DNA from: Bradyrhizobium sp. LTSP849
GTDB taxonomy: Bacteria > Pseudomonadota > Alphaproteobacteria > Rhizobiales > Xanthobacteraceae
Direction: 5' to 3'
Assembly: GCF_000938255.1 (NCBI RefSeq)
Contig: NZ_JYMR01000018.1
Span: 135,001-199,000, forward strand
DNA: 64,000 nt
Shown: one piece after another, positions 50,677 through 59,247 of the stretch
Layout: each line of letters begins with the position of its first letter
Numbering within the stretch: position 1 is the first letter of the stretch
Made by a program: the position numbers and the translations under genes
Notes under the pieces: model-generated
The model's database searches: none
What the model saw: the letters and a program-made list of their open reading frames with translations, nothing else
Told to the model about the DNA's origin: nothing

Positions 50677-52758
50677 ATGTCAGAACCCCGCCAAACTACG
50701 GACTCCGAGGCCAACCCGCTGCTGAAGGCCTGGGTGACGCCGTTTGCGACCCCGCCCTTCGACGAGATCATGCCGGAGCACTTCCTGCCGGCCTTCGAGC
50801 AGGCCTTCGCCGACCATTCCGGTGAGATCGCGGCCATCACCAATGATCCGGCCGCGCCCGACTTCGCCAACACCATCACGGCGCTCGAGCGCTCCGGCAA
50901 GCTGCTGAACAAGGTCGCGTCTGTCTTCTACGACCTAGTCTCGGCGCATTCCAACCCGGCCATCCTGGAGATCGACAAGGACGTTTCCTTGCGGATGGCG
51001 CGGCACTGGAATCCGATCACGATGAACGCCGTGCTGTTTGGCCGCATCGCCCAGCTGCACGAGAATCGCGCCAATCTCGGCCTCGACCCCGAGCAGCTCC
51101 GCCTGCTGGAGCGCACCTACACCCGCTTCCACCGCTCCGGCGCCGGCCTGTCCGAACAGGCCAAGGCGCGCATGGCCGAGATCAACGAGAAGCTCGCCCA
51201 GCTCGGCACCGGCTTCAGCCATCATCTGCTCGGCGACGAGCAGGACTGGTTCATGGAGCTCGGCGAGGCCGACCGTCAGGGCCTGCCCGAGAGTTTCGTC
51301 GCTGCCGCCAAGGCCGCGGCAGAAGAGCGCGGCATGGCCGGCAAGGCCATCGTGACGCTGTCGCGCTCCTCGACCGAGCCGTTCCTGAAGAGCTCGGCGC
51401 GGCGCGACCTGCGCGAGAAGGTCTACAAGGCTTTTACGGCGCGCGGCGACAACGGCAATGGCAACGACAACAACGCGACCATCGTCGAGATCCTGAAGCT
51501 GCGGGAGGAGAGCGCCCAGCTGCTGGGCTATCCGACCTTCGCCGCCTACCGGCTCGAGGATTCCATGGCCAAGACCCCGGATGCCGTGCGCGGCCTCTTG
51601 GAGCGGGTCTGGAAGCCGGCCCGCGCCCGGGCGCTGTCCGATCGCGACGAGATGCAGATGCTGATCACGGCGGAGGGCGGCAATTTCAAGCTGGCACCCT
51701 GGGACTGGCGCTTCTACGCCGAAAAGCTCCGGCTTCAGCGCGCCAATTTCGACGATTCCGCGATCAAGCCGTACTTGACGCTCGACCACATGATCGCCGC
51801 CGCCTTCGACTGCGCCACGCGGCTGTTCGGCATCACCTTCGCGGAGCGCAAGGATGTTCCGGCCTGGCACCCCGACGTCCGTGTTTGGGAAGTGAAAGGT
51901 CCGGACGGCAAGCACAAGGCGCTGTTCTACGGCGACTACTATGCCCGGTCGTCAAAGCGCTCCGGCGCCTGGATGACCTCGCTGCGCGACCAGCAGAAGC
52001 TCGACGGCGAGGTCGCGCCCTTGATCATCAATGTCTGCAACTTCGCCAAGGGCGCCGACGGTGAGCCCTCGCTGCTGTCACCCGACGATGCCCGCACGTT
52101 GTTCCACGAATTCGGCCACGGCCTGCATGGCATGCTCTCCAACGTGACCTATCCGTCGCTGTCGGGCACCTCCGTGTTCACCGACTTCGTCGAGCTGCCC
52201 TCCCAGCTCTTCGAGCATTGGCAGGAGCGGCCCGAGGTGCTCCAGCAGTTCGCCCGCCATTACCAGACCGGCGAGCCCTTGCCCGATGACCTCTTGCAAC
52301 GCTTCCTCGCCGCGCGAAAATTCAACCAGGGTTTTGCCACCGTCGAGTTCGTTTCCTCGGCGCTGATCGACCTCGAATTCCACACCCAGCCGGCATCAAG
52401 CGCGCGGGATGTGCGCGCCTTCGAGAAGAGGGAGCTGGAGAAGATCGGCATGCCCGAGGAGATCGCGCTGCGCCACCGGCCCACGCAATTTGGCCACATC
52501 TTCTCCGGCGACCATTATGCCGCCGGCTATTACAGCTACATGTGGTCGGAGGTGATGGACGCCGACGCCTTCGGCGCGTTCGAGGAGGCCGGCAACATCT
52601 TCGATCCGGCGGTCGCCAAGCGCCTGCACGACGACATCTATTCCAGCGGCGGATCGGTCGATCCGGAAGCCGCCTACGAGGCGTTCCGCGGCCGACCGCC
52701 GGAGCCCGACGCGCTGCTCCGCCGCCGCGGCCTGCTCGACGCCGCCAAGGCGGCCTGA
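50677..52758 (+). CDS. M3-family zinc metallopeptidase (oligopeptidase A/Dcp-like)
   Basis: This 693-residue cytosolic peptidase degrades short peptides. The active site TLFHEFGHGLHGM supplies zinc ligands His477 and His481 and the catalytic Glu478, with the third ligand Glu in TDFVELPSQLFEHW. The N-terminal part matches the helical cap of the family. GTG at 50674 is three bases upstream and equally possible. Its TGA overlaps the ATG of the next gene (TGATG), so it is co-transcribed with the DUF1007/NicO pair. Confidence 0.92.
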   Translation: MSEPRQTTDSEANPLLKAWVTPFATPPFDEIMPEHFLPAFEQAFADHSGEIAAITNDPAAPDFANTITALERSGKLLNKVASVFYDLVSAHSNPAILEIDKDVSLRMARHWNPITMNAVLFGRIAQLHENRANLGLDPEQLRLLERTYTRFHRSGAGLSEQAKARMAEINEKLAQLGTGFSHHLLGDEQDWFMELGEADRQGLPESFVAAAKAAAEERGMAGKAIVTLSRSSTEPFLKSSARRDLREKVYKAFTARGDNGNGNDNNATIVEILKLREESAQLLGYPTFAAYRLEDSMAKTPDAVRGLLERVWKPARARALSDRDEMQMLITAEGGNFKLAPWDWRFYAEKLRLQRANFDDSAIKPYLTLDHMIAAAFDCATRLFGITFAERKDVPAWHPDVRVWEVKGPDGKHKALFYGDYYARSSKRSGAWMTSLRDQQKLDGEVAPLIINVCNFAKGADGEPSLLSPDDARTLFHEFGHGLHGMLSNVTYPSLSGTSVFTDFVELPSQLFEHWQERPEVLQQFARHYQTGEPLPDDLLQRFLAARKFNQGFATVEFVSSALIDLEFHTQPASSARDVRAFEKRELEKIGMPEEIALRHRPTQFGHIFSGDHYAAGYYSYMWSEVMDADAFGAFEEAGNIFDPAVAKRLHDDIYSSGGSVDPEAAYEAFRGRPPEPDALLRRRGLLDAAKAA

Positions 52759-53396
52759 TGAGCATGCGTGCCCTTTTCGGGCTGCTGTTGGCCGCCGTGC
52801 TGATGCTCGCAGCCGGTGCGGCGAGCGCGCATCCGCATGTCTGGATCACCGCGACCAGCGAGTTGCTTTACGACGCGGACGGCTCGATCACCGGCGTCCG
52901 CCACGCCTGGACCTTCGACGACATGTTCTCGGCCTATGCCGTGCAGGGGCTCGAGGCCAAGAAGAAGGGGGCCTATACGCGCGAGGAGCTGGGGCCGCTG
53001 GCGCAGACCAATGTCGAGTCGCTGAAGGAATATGCCTACTTCACCTTTGCGCGAGCCGACGGCAAGAAGGAGCGCTTTAACGAGCCGGTCGACTATTATC
53101 TCGACTACAAGGATGCGGTGCTGACCCTGCACTTCACCTTGCCGCTGAAGACCCCGCTCAAGCCGAAGCAACTGATGCTGGAAGTATTCGACCGCTCCTT
53201 CTTCATCGACTTCCAGATGGCCAAGGACAATCCGGTCAAGCTGGTCGGCGCGCCCGCCGGCTGCCAGATGAAGCTGGAGCGCCCGAACGACGGCACCGCG
53301 ACGGCGCAGAAGCTCAACGAGCAGACCTTCATGGATGGCCCGAACGCCAATTTCGGCATGATGTTCGCCAACAAGATCACGGTGGATTGCCCTTGA
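52758..53396 (+). CDS. DUF1007-family periplasmic protein
   Basis: A 212-residue protein with a signal peptide (MSMRALFGLLLAAVLMLAAGAASA) and the mature start HPHVWI, the pattern of DUF1007 (recall). The N-terminal His-Pro-His could bind metal once the signal is removed. A cysteine pair near the C-terminus (GCQMKL and VDCP) may form a disulphide. It starts inside the stop of the peptidase gene and its stop overlaps the NicO start, so the three are coupled. It probably delivers Ni, Co or Zn to NicO. Confidence 0.82.
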   Translation: MSMRALFGLLLAAVLMLAAGAASAHPHVWITATSELLYDADGSITGVRHAWTFDDMFSAYAVQGLEAKKKGAYTREELGPLAQTNVESLKEYAYFTFARADGKKERFNEPVDYYLDYKDAVLTLHFTLPLKTPLKPKQLMLEVFDRSFFIDFQMAKDNPVKLVGAPAGCQMKLERPNDGTATAQKLNEQTFMDGPNANFGMMFANKITVDCP

Positions 53397-54508
53397 AGCC
53401 GCAACTCTCCCCATTCGCGCGCGGGTTGTTCGCCTGCGCTGCCGTTGTTCTCGTCGTGGGCGTGGCCGATGCCGCGTTTCACGATCTCCTGGCGCAAAAT
53501 CCGTTCGGCGCGCCGCGGCCGGCGCAGGCTGCCGAGCCCGAGGCCAGCGGCATCATCGGCTGGCTCTTGGCGAAGCAGTCGGAATTCTATCGCCAGATGT
53601 CCGCGACCATCCGCGCGGCGAAGACCGACGGCTCGGCGGTGTGGACGCTGCTCTTCATTTCCTTTGCCTACGGTATCTTCCATGCCGCCGGCCCCGGCCA
53701 CGGCAAGGCGGTGATTGCCTCCTATCTCGTCGCCAACCGCGAGACCGCACGGCGCGGCATCGCGCTGTCGTTTGCCTCGGCGCTGATGCAGTCGCTGGTC
53801 GCGATCCTCATCGTCGGCATCTCGGCCTGGGTGCTGAACGCGACCGCGAAGACCATGTGCAAGGCGGAAGGCGCGATCGAGATCGCGAGCTATGGCCTGA
53901 TCGCGCTGTTTGGCCTGCGGCTGGTCTGGGTCAAGGGCGGCGCCTTCATCCGCGCGCTCCAGGCCGCCCAGCCGATGCCGGCGATCGCGGGCGTGCCGCA
54001 CGACCATCACGATCATGGCCATCACCATCATCATGATGCGCATGATCATCATGACCACGATCACGGCCATGATCACAGTCACGCCCACGCCCACCACGCG
54101 CATGACCACGTCCATGATGAGCATTGCGGCCATTCCCACGGGCCCATGCCGAGCGAGCTTGCCGGCCCCGGCGGCTGGCGGCGCGGATTTGCCGCGATCC
54201 TCACCGTTGGCATCCGCCCCTGTTCGGGCGCGATCCTGGTGCTGGTGTTCGCGCTCGCGCAGGGCCTGTTCTGGGCCGGCGTTGCCGCGACCTTCCTGAT
54301 GGGGCTCGGCACCGCGATTACGGTTGCGGCCATCGCCGTCATCGCAGTCTCCGCCAAGGACATCGCTGGCCGCCTGAGCGGAGCTCGCGACGGCGGCGGC
54401 GCGCTGTTCATGCGCGGCATCGAATTCGGCGCCGCTGGCCTGGTGCTGCTGTTCGGCGCGGGCCTGCTGCTCGGCTATATCGCGGCCGAGCGGACGACGT
54501 GTTTTTGA
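53393..54508 (+). CDS. NicO/RcnA-like metal transporter with His-rich loop
   Basis: This 371-residue membrane protein of the NicO family carries the signature FAYGIFHAAGPGHGKAVIASY and the second motif VGIRPCSGAILVLVFALAQGLF. A loop near residues 205-250 contains about 30 histidines with Asp in between and would bind divalent metal. The start is TTG overlapping the DUF1007 stop. It transports nickel, cobalt or zinc; direction is not readable. Confidence 0.85.
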   Translation: MKPQLSPFARGLFACAAVVLVVGVADAAFHDLLAQNPFGAPRPAQAAEPEASGIIGWLLAKQSEFYRQMSATIRAAKTDGSAVWTLLFISFAYGIFHAAGPGHGKAVIASYLVANRETARRGIALSFASALMQSLVAILIVGISAWVLNATAKTMCKAEGAIEIASYGLIALFGLRLVWVKGGAFIRALQAAQPMPAIAGVPHDHHDHGHHHHHDAHDHHDHDHGHDHSHAHAHHAHDHVHDEHCGHSHGPMPSELAGPGGWRRGFAAILTVGIRPCSGAILVLVFALAQGLFWAGVAATFLMGLGTAITVAAIAVIAVSAKDIAGRLSGARDGGGALFMRGIEFGAAGLVLLFGAGLLLGYIAAERTTCF

Positions 54509-54519
54509 GGTGAGCCCTA

Positions 54520-54608
54520 GTAGCCCGGATGGAGCGCAGCGTAATCCGGGGCCGCTGCGTCCGCGGATGAGACGGTCCCCGGATTACGCTTCGCTCCATC
54601 CGGGCTAC
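54520..54608. repeat. Palindromic intergenic repeat, family F
   Basis: GTAGCCCGGATGGAGCGCAG at the left is inverse to the right end (TTCGCTCCATCCGGGCTAC), and TAATCCGGGG pairs with CCCCGGATTA inside. The unit is nearly symmetrical over 89 bp. It lies between the convergent NicO and MAPEG genes and may act as a bidirectional terminator. Confidence 0.8.
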
Positions 54609-54621
54609 AACTCACCGAGCC

Positions 54622-55020
54622 TCACACCGGCAGAAACCGCTTCAACAGCGGCATGAAGAAAATCCCGAGATTGAGCGCAAAGCCGATGCTCCAGAGGATG
54701 GAGCGCAGCGTCGGGCGATTGCCGAGATAGGTCAGCACATAGGCGATCCGCACGATCAGGAACAGCACGGCGAGCTCGTCGATCAGCCGCTGCGGTGAAT
54801 CCCTGAATTCGGCAAGCAGCACCGCGAAGGCGAAGAACGGAAAGGTCTCGATGCCGTTCTGGTGCGCGCCGAGCGCGCGCTGCGCGATGGCTTCCTCATA
54901 GAAGGCGGGGTCGCGCGGCCGGGAATTGTCGAAGCCACGAAACCTGATCCATTTGATCGAGGCAATCGTCAAGAGATAGAGCAGCAGCGCCCCGAATACG
55001 CACCATTCCGCCAGCGTCAT
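54622..55020 (-). CDS. MAPEG-family membrane protein
   Basis: A 132-residue four-helix membrane protein resembling the MAPEG family (eicosanoid and glutathione metabolism in eukaryotes). The segment AIAQRALGAHQNGIETFPFFAFAVLLAEF holds the conserved E-x-F-P-F and N residues, and ARIAYVLTYL-like IVRIAYVLTYLGNRPTLRSILW follows. Bacterial substrates are unknown. It is divergent from hemH with an 80-bp gap. Confidence 0.82.
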   Translation of the reverse strand: MTLAEWCVFGALLLYLLTIASIKWIRFRGFDNSRPRDPAFYEEAIAQRALGAHQNGIETFPFFAFAVLLAEFRDSPQRLIDELAVLFLIVRIAYVLTYLGNRPTLRSILWSIGFALNLGIFFMPLLKRFLPV

Positions 55021-55100
55021 GGTTCCTCCCCCTCCGCGCCGACCCTAGCGAAACCGGCCCAATCTTGACAAGTTCGGAGCAACGCGCGACGCAACGAGCC

Positions 55101-56138
55101 ATGACGACGACTGTCCCCATCCAGACCGCGAAACCGGCCGCCCAATCCGGCCAGCCGCGCGTCGGCGTACTGCTGGTCAATCTCGGCACGCCCGATACCG
55201 CCGACGCCCCGGGCGTGCGGGTTTACCTGAAGGAATTCCTGTCGGACCCCCGCGTCATCGAGGACCAGGGCCTGATCTGGCAGCTGGTGCTGAACGGCAT
55301 CATCCTGCGCAGCCGTCCCCGCACCAAGGCGCTCGACTATCAAAAGATCTGGAACACCGAGAAGAACGAGTCGCCGCTGAAAACCATCACGCGGTCGCAA
55401 GCCGCAAAGCTCGCCGCCGCGCTGTCGGACCGCGACCATGTGGTGGTGGATTGGGCGATGCGCTACGGCAATCCTTCGATCAAGTCGGGCATCGACGCGC
55501 TGATCGCCGGGGGATGCGAACGCATCCTCGCCGTGCCGCTTTATCCGCAATATTCCGCTCCGACTTCGGCCACCGTCTGTGACGAAGTGTTTCGCGTGCT
55601 CGCCCGCCTGCGCAACCAGCCGACGTTGCGGGTGACGCCGCCTTATTATGAGGACGAGGCCTATATCGAGGCGCTCGCCGTCTCGATCGAGACGCATCTC
55701 GCGACGCTGCCGTTCACACCGGAGCTGATCGTCGCCTCCTTCCACGGCATGCCGAAATCCTATGTCGACCAGGGCGATCCTTATCAGGGCCACTGTGTCG
55801 CCACCACCGAGGCGCTGCGCCGTCGGCTCGGAATGGATGCGACAAAGCTGTTGCTGACGTTCCAGTCGCGCTTCGGCAATGACGAGTGGCTCCAGCCCTA
55901 CACCGACAAGACGATGGAGCGCCTGGCCAAGGAAGGCGTGCGCCGCATCGCGGTGGTGACGCCGGGCTTTTCCGCCGATTGCCTGGAGACGCTGGAGGAG
56001 ATCGCGCAGGAGAACGCCGAGATCTTCAAGCATAATGGCGGAGAGCAGTTTTCCGCGATCCCCTGCCTTAATGACAGCGAGCCGGGCATGGACGTGATCC
56101 GCACCCTGGTGCTGCGCGAGCTTCAGGGCTGGATCTGA
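55101..56138 (+). CDS. hemH: Ferrochelatase
   Basis: This 345-residue enzyme inserts Fe2+ into protoporphyrin IX in the last step of haem synthesis. It has the N-terminal VNLGTPDTADAPGVRVYLKEFLSDPRV, the metal-site histidine in SFHGMPKSYVDQGDPY, and the final FSADCLETLEEI glutamate region. ATG at 55101 follows a weak ribosome site; the in-frame extension upstream is not supported. No Irr or Fur box was recognised upstream. Confidence 0.95.
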   Translation: MTTTVPIQTAKPAAQSGQPRVGVLLVNLGTPDTADAPGVRVYLKEFLSDPRVIEDQGLIWQLVLNGIILRSRPRTKALDYQKIWNTEKNESPLKTITRSQAAKLAAALSDRDHVVVDWAMRYGNPSIKSGIDALIAGGCERILAVPLYPQYSAPTSATVCDEVFRVLARLRNQPTLRVTPPYYEDEAYIEALAVSIETHLATLPFTPELIVASFHGMPKSYVDQGDPYQGHCVATTEALRRRLGMDATKLLLTFQSRFGNDEWLQPYTDKTMERLAKEGVRRIAVVTPGFSADCLETLEEIAQENAEIFKHNGGEQFSAIPCLNDSEPGMDVIRTLVLRELQGWI

Positions 56139-56148
56139 TGGGTGCCCG

Positions 56149-57114
56149 ATGAATCGCCGCGAACTCCTGGCGCTTCTTGGGACGATCACGGCGCTGCCGC
56201 ACTCGGCCCTCGCGCAGCAGTCGAACGCGACGCGCCGGCTCGGCGTGCTCTCGGTCACCGCCGATGAGGTGATCTCGCAGACCCGCCTGGCCGAGGCGCT
56301 CGCCGCCCATGGCTGGAAAGAGCGAGACAATCTGAAGGTCGACTGGCGCAGCAGCGCCGGCGACCGCGCGCCCCTCGCCCGGCTTGCCGACGAGCTGATC
56401 GCGCTCAAGCCAGACATTTTGCTCGCGATCGGCACGCCGTCGGTCGACGAATTGTGCCAGCGCACCGCGACGATTCCGATCGTGTTCGCCGTCATCACCG
56501 ATCCCGTCAGCCAGGGTTTTGTCAAAAACCTTGCGCATCCCGGCGGCAACATCACCGGCTTCACTGATTATGACGGCCCGCTCGCCGGCAAATGGCTGGA
56601 GATGCTGACGCAGATCACGCCGCCCGTCCGCCGCGTCTTCGTCGTCTACAATCCTGCCACCGCGCCGTTCGCCCCCCTCATGCTGCGCACGATCGAGGAC
56701 GCCGCGCGGACGCTTGGCGTGACGGTCGAGCCCGCGCCGGTGCACGATGCCGCCTCGATCGCGGCGCTGGCCTCGCGAAAAGATGGCAGCCTGCTGGTGC
56801 TGCCAGACTTTTTCACCATGGCCAATCGCGCGCATCTGCTGGCGGTCATCCATGAGGCGCGCCTGCCGGCGATGTTCTGGAGCCGCACCTTCGTCGACGA
56901 GGGCGGCCTGATGTCCTACAGCACCGACACCGCCGAGCAGCTGCGCCGCGCCGCGTCCTATATCGATCGCATCCTGAGGGGCGCGCAGGCAGCCGACCTC
57001 CCGGTCCAGAACCCGACCAAGTTCGAGCTCGCGATCAACCTGAAGACGGCCAAAGCGATTGGCGTCACGATTCCCGCAAGCCTGCTCGCAACCGCGAACG
57101 ACGTCATCGAATAG
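56149..57114 (+). CDS. ABC transporter substrate-binding protein (TrpX/DUF534-like)
   Basis: A 321-residue periplasmic binding protein of the ABC_sub_bind (TrpX-like) family. The N-terminal signal (NRRELLALLGTITALPHSALAQ) is followed by two lobes with VDWRSSAGDRAPLARLADELIALKPDILLAIGTPS and FVKNLAHPGGNITGFTDYDG. The usual ligands are aromatic amino acids or unknown. It starts 10 bp after hemH, but no permease or ATPase gene is nearby. Confidence 0.85.
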   Translation: MNRRELLALLGTITALPHSALAQQSNATRRLGVLSVTADEVISQTRLAEALAAHGWKERDNLKVDWRSSAGDRAPLARLADELIALKPDILLAIGTPSVDELCQRTATIPIVFAVITDPVSQGFVKNLAHPGGNITGFTDYDGPLAGKWLEMLTQITPPVRRVFVVYNPATAPFAPLMLRTIEDAARTLGVTVEPAPVHDAASIAALASRKDGSLLVLPDFFTMANRAHLLAVIHEARLPAMFWSRTFVDEGGLMSYSTDTAEQLRRAASYIDRILRGAQAADLPVQNPTKFELAINLKTAKAIGVTIPASLLATANDVIE

Positions 57115-57309
57115 GGCCGTCCGTATCGGGCGGCATGACTGGATGTGTTAATTTTTGCCGGTAGGTTTGCGCCGGCATGCTTTCAAGAGCCGTTCGCAAA
57201 TACATAATCGTGACCGTTCCTTGCCGTAGCTCTTGTGCGGAATCGAGCAAATGCCGACGTTACGCGCGACCGCTGAACCGGTAGGGTCGCGATCCCGACC
57301 AATGACAGC

Positions 57310-57331
57310 GCGGGAAGGGTCTTTTCCCGCC
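57310..57331 (+). promoter_or_regulatory. Hairpin just before the SPFH gene ribosome site
   Basis: GCGGGAA and TTCCCGC form a 7-bp stem with a short loop, ending about 4 bp before GGAGG and the SPFH start codon. It could tune translation. The rest of the 57115-57342 gap shows one more small stem (GCCGG/GCCGGC) and nothing else. Confidence 0.4.
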
Positions 57332-57342
57332 TTGGAGGACAT

Positions 57343-58338
57343 ATGAGCGGTTTCGATATTTTCGCGATTGTGCTGGTGCTGCTCGTCATCATCACGCTGT
57401 TCGCCGGCGTGAAGACGGTGCCGCAGGGGTTTGACTGGACCATCGAGCGGTTCGGAAAATACACCCGCACGCTGGCGCCAGGACTGAACCTGATCGTTCC
57501 CTATTTCGATCGGGTCGGGCGCAAGATGAACATGATGGAGCAGGTGATCAACATTCCCGAGCAGGAGGTGATCACCAAGGACAACGCGACCGTGACAGTC
57601 GACGGCGTCGCCTTCTTTCAGGTGTTCGACGCCGCCAAGGCGAGCTACGAGGTCTCCAATCTCACCCAGGCGATCATCGTGCTGACCATGACCAACATCC
57701 GTTCGGTGATGGGCTCCATGGACCTCGACCAGGTGCTGTCGCATCGCGACGAGATCAACGAGCGCCTGCTGCGCGTGGTCGATGCCGCGGTCTCGCCCTG
57801 GGGCTTGAAGGTCAACCGCATCGAGATCAAGGACATCGTGCCGCCCGCCGACCTGGTCGAGGCGATGGGTCGGCAGATGAAGGCGGAGCGCGTCAAGCGC
57901 GCCGACATTCTCCAGGCCGAAGGCCAGCGCCAGTCGGAAATCCTGCGTGCCGAGGGCGCCAAGCAGGGCCAGATCCTTCAGGCCGAAGGCCGCAAGGAAG
58001 CTGCCTTCCGCGACGCCGAGGCCCGCGAACGTTCCGCGGAGGCCGAGGCCAAGGCAACCCAGATGGTCAGCGAGGCCATCGCCAAGGGCGATGTGGCCGC
58101 GCTGAACTACTTCATCGCCGACAAATACATCAAGGCGTTCGGCCAGTTCGCGGACTCGCCGAACCAGAAGATCATCATGCTGCCGATCGAGGCCGTGAGC
58201 TTGCTGGGCTCGCTCGCCGGCATCGGCGAGATCGCCAAGGCGACGTTCGGTGAAAGTGCTGCGTCCGCGGTTGCCGCGGCGCGCCGCGGCTCGGTGCCGC
58301 CGGTCGGCGGCGCGCCACCGTCGGTGCCGCCGCAGTGA
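57343..58338 (+). CDS. SPFH/Band 7 (stomatin/QmcA-like) membrane protein
   Basis: This 331-residue protein has one N-terminal membrane helix (DIFAIVLVLLVIITLFAGV), an SPFH domain (TVPQGFDWTIERFGKYTRTLAPGLNLIVPYFDRVG, YEVSNLTQAI, VMGSMDLDQVLSHRDEINE), and a long coiled coil with AEGQRQSEILRAEGAKQGQILQAEGRKEA. It forms oligomeric cages that organise the membrane or protect membrane proteins. GGAGG precedes ATG. The NfeD partner follows. Confidence 0.93.
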   Translation: MSGFDIFAIVLVLLVIITLFAGVKTVPQGFDWTIERFGKYTRTLAPGLNLIVPYFDRVGRKMNMMEQVINIPEQEVITKDNATVTVDGVAFFQVFDAAKASYEVSNLTQAIIVLTMTNIRSVMGSMDLDQVLSHRDEINERLLRVVDAAVSPWGLKVNRIEIKDIVPPADLVEAMGRQMKAERVKRADILQAEGQRQSEILRAEGAKQGQILQAEGRKEAAFRDAEARERSAEAEAKATQMVSEAIAKGDVAALNYFIADKYIKAFGQFADSPNQKIIMLPIEAVSLLGSLAGIGEIAKATFGESAASAVAAARRGSVPPVGGAPPSVPPQ

Positions 58339-58360
58339 GGTTCTTCAAAGAGGTCGTGTC

Positions 58361-58804
58361 ATGACCGACATGTTCGTATCGCTCGGCACCTGGAACTGGC
58401 TGATCTTCGGCTTCATCCTGATGGCGCTGGAGGTGCTGGCGCCGGGCGTGTTCCTGTTCTGGCTCGGGCTGGCAGCCCTGCTGGTCGGCCTGATCTCGTT
58501 CGCTATTGTCATATCGTGGCAGATCCAGCTCGTGATGTTCGCGGTGTTCGCCGCGGCAGCCGTCCCGGTGTGGCGCCGGCTGGCGCGGGGCCGGACGGAC
58601 TCAAGCACGAGCCCGTTTCTCAACAAACGCACCGAGGCTCTGCTCGGCCGCGAGTTCACGCTGGAGAAACCGATCATCGACGGCAACGGCACCGTGCGCA
58701 TCGGCGACACCGTGTGGCGCGTCGCGGGGCCGGATACGCCGGCGGGGACGCGGGTGAAGGTGGTGCAAGTGGACGGCGCGAATCTGACGGTGGCTGCGGC
58801 GTAG
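58361..58804 (+). CDS. NfeD-family membrane protein
   Basis: A 147-residue short NfeD protein: three or four membrane helices (WNWLIFGFILMALEVLAPGVFLFWLGLAALLVGLISFAIVIS) and a C-terminal OB-fold domain (EALLGREFTLEKPIIDGNGTVRIGDTVWRVAGPDTPAGTRVKVVQVDG). It works with the SPFH protein, 22 bp upstream, as in YbbK/YbbL pairs. ATG at 58361. Confidence 0.92.
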   Translation: MTDMFVSLGTWNWLIFGFILMALEVLAPGVFLFWLGLAALLVGLISFAIVISWQIQLVMFAVFAAAAVPVWRRLARGRTDSSTSPFLNKRTEALLGREFTLEKPIIDGNGTVRIGDTVWRVAGPDTPAGTRVKVVQVDGANLTVAAA

Positions 58805-58811
58805 TCTTTTC

Positions 58812-58839
58812 CTTCACCCTCCCTGGAGGGGGAGGGTAA
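58812..58839. repeat. Small palindromic repeat (CACCCTCC/GGAGGGTA)
   Basis: TCACCCTCCC and GGGGGAGGGT face each other around CTGGA. It lies 7 bp after the NfeD stop and just before the convergent HxlR gene, so it could end both transcripts. Confidence 0.5.
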
Positions 58840-58849
58840 GAGGGGCCGC

Positions 58850-59176
58850 TTACTTCTTCCACCTCTCCGCAAACCGGTGCAGCGGCATGAACGTTTCGCA
58901 CAGCTCTCGCCCCAACGGCGTCAGCCCGTAGCCTCCACCTTCACCCAGCTCCACAAACCCCGCCTCGCGCAACTCCGTCAGCCGCGCTTGCAGCACCGTC
59001 GGTGAGGCCTCGTCGCAGGCCGTGCGTAGCGCGCGGGAAGTGAGGGGCGTGTCGCGTAACTCCCACAGGATGCGCAGAGTCCAGCGTTGGCCGAGCAGGT
59101 CGAGCAACGCCATGATCGGCCGTCCCGTGCGCGAGCCGCGGACGCTGCGGTTTTTGGAGCCGGCCCGTTTTGCCAT
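58850..59176 (-). CDS. HxlR-family transcriptional regulator
   Basis: This 108-residue winged-helix protein has the HxlR pattern ALLDLLGQRWTLRILWELRDTPLTSRALRTACDEASPTVLQARLTELREAGFVE and the Leu-rich dimer helix at the end. It lacks the conserved N-terminal cysteine used by redox-sensing members, so it probably senses another signal. ATG at 59176. It is divergent from an AhpD-like gene with two dyads between them, so it is the likely repressor. Confidence 0.85.
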   Translation of the reverse strand: MAKRAGSKNRSVRGSRTGRPIMALLDLLGQRWTLRILWELRDTPLTSRALRTACDEASPTVLQARLTELREAGFVELGEGGGYGLTPLGRELCETFMPLHRFAERWKK

Positions 59177-59193
59177 CGAAACCTCTTGCACGT

Positions 59194-59235
59194 TGCTACA
59201 GAAAATGTAGCATATAGCTACGATAATTGTAGCAA
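59194..59235. promoter_or_regulatory. Two dyads, probable HxlR operators
   Basis: TGCTACA-gaaaa-TGTAGCA (59194-59212) and GCTAC-gataatt-GTAGC (59217-59233) share the same TGTAGCA half-sites. Their centres are 22 bp apart, about two helical turns. They lie between the divergent HxlR and AhpD-like genes. Confidence 0.72.
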
Positions 59236-59247
59236 CGGAGGCAGCCC

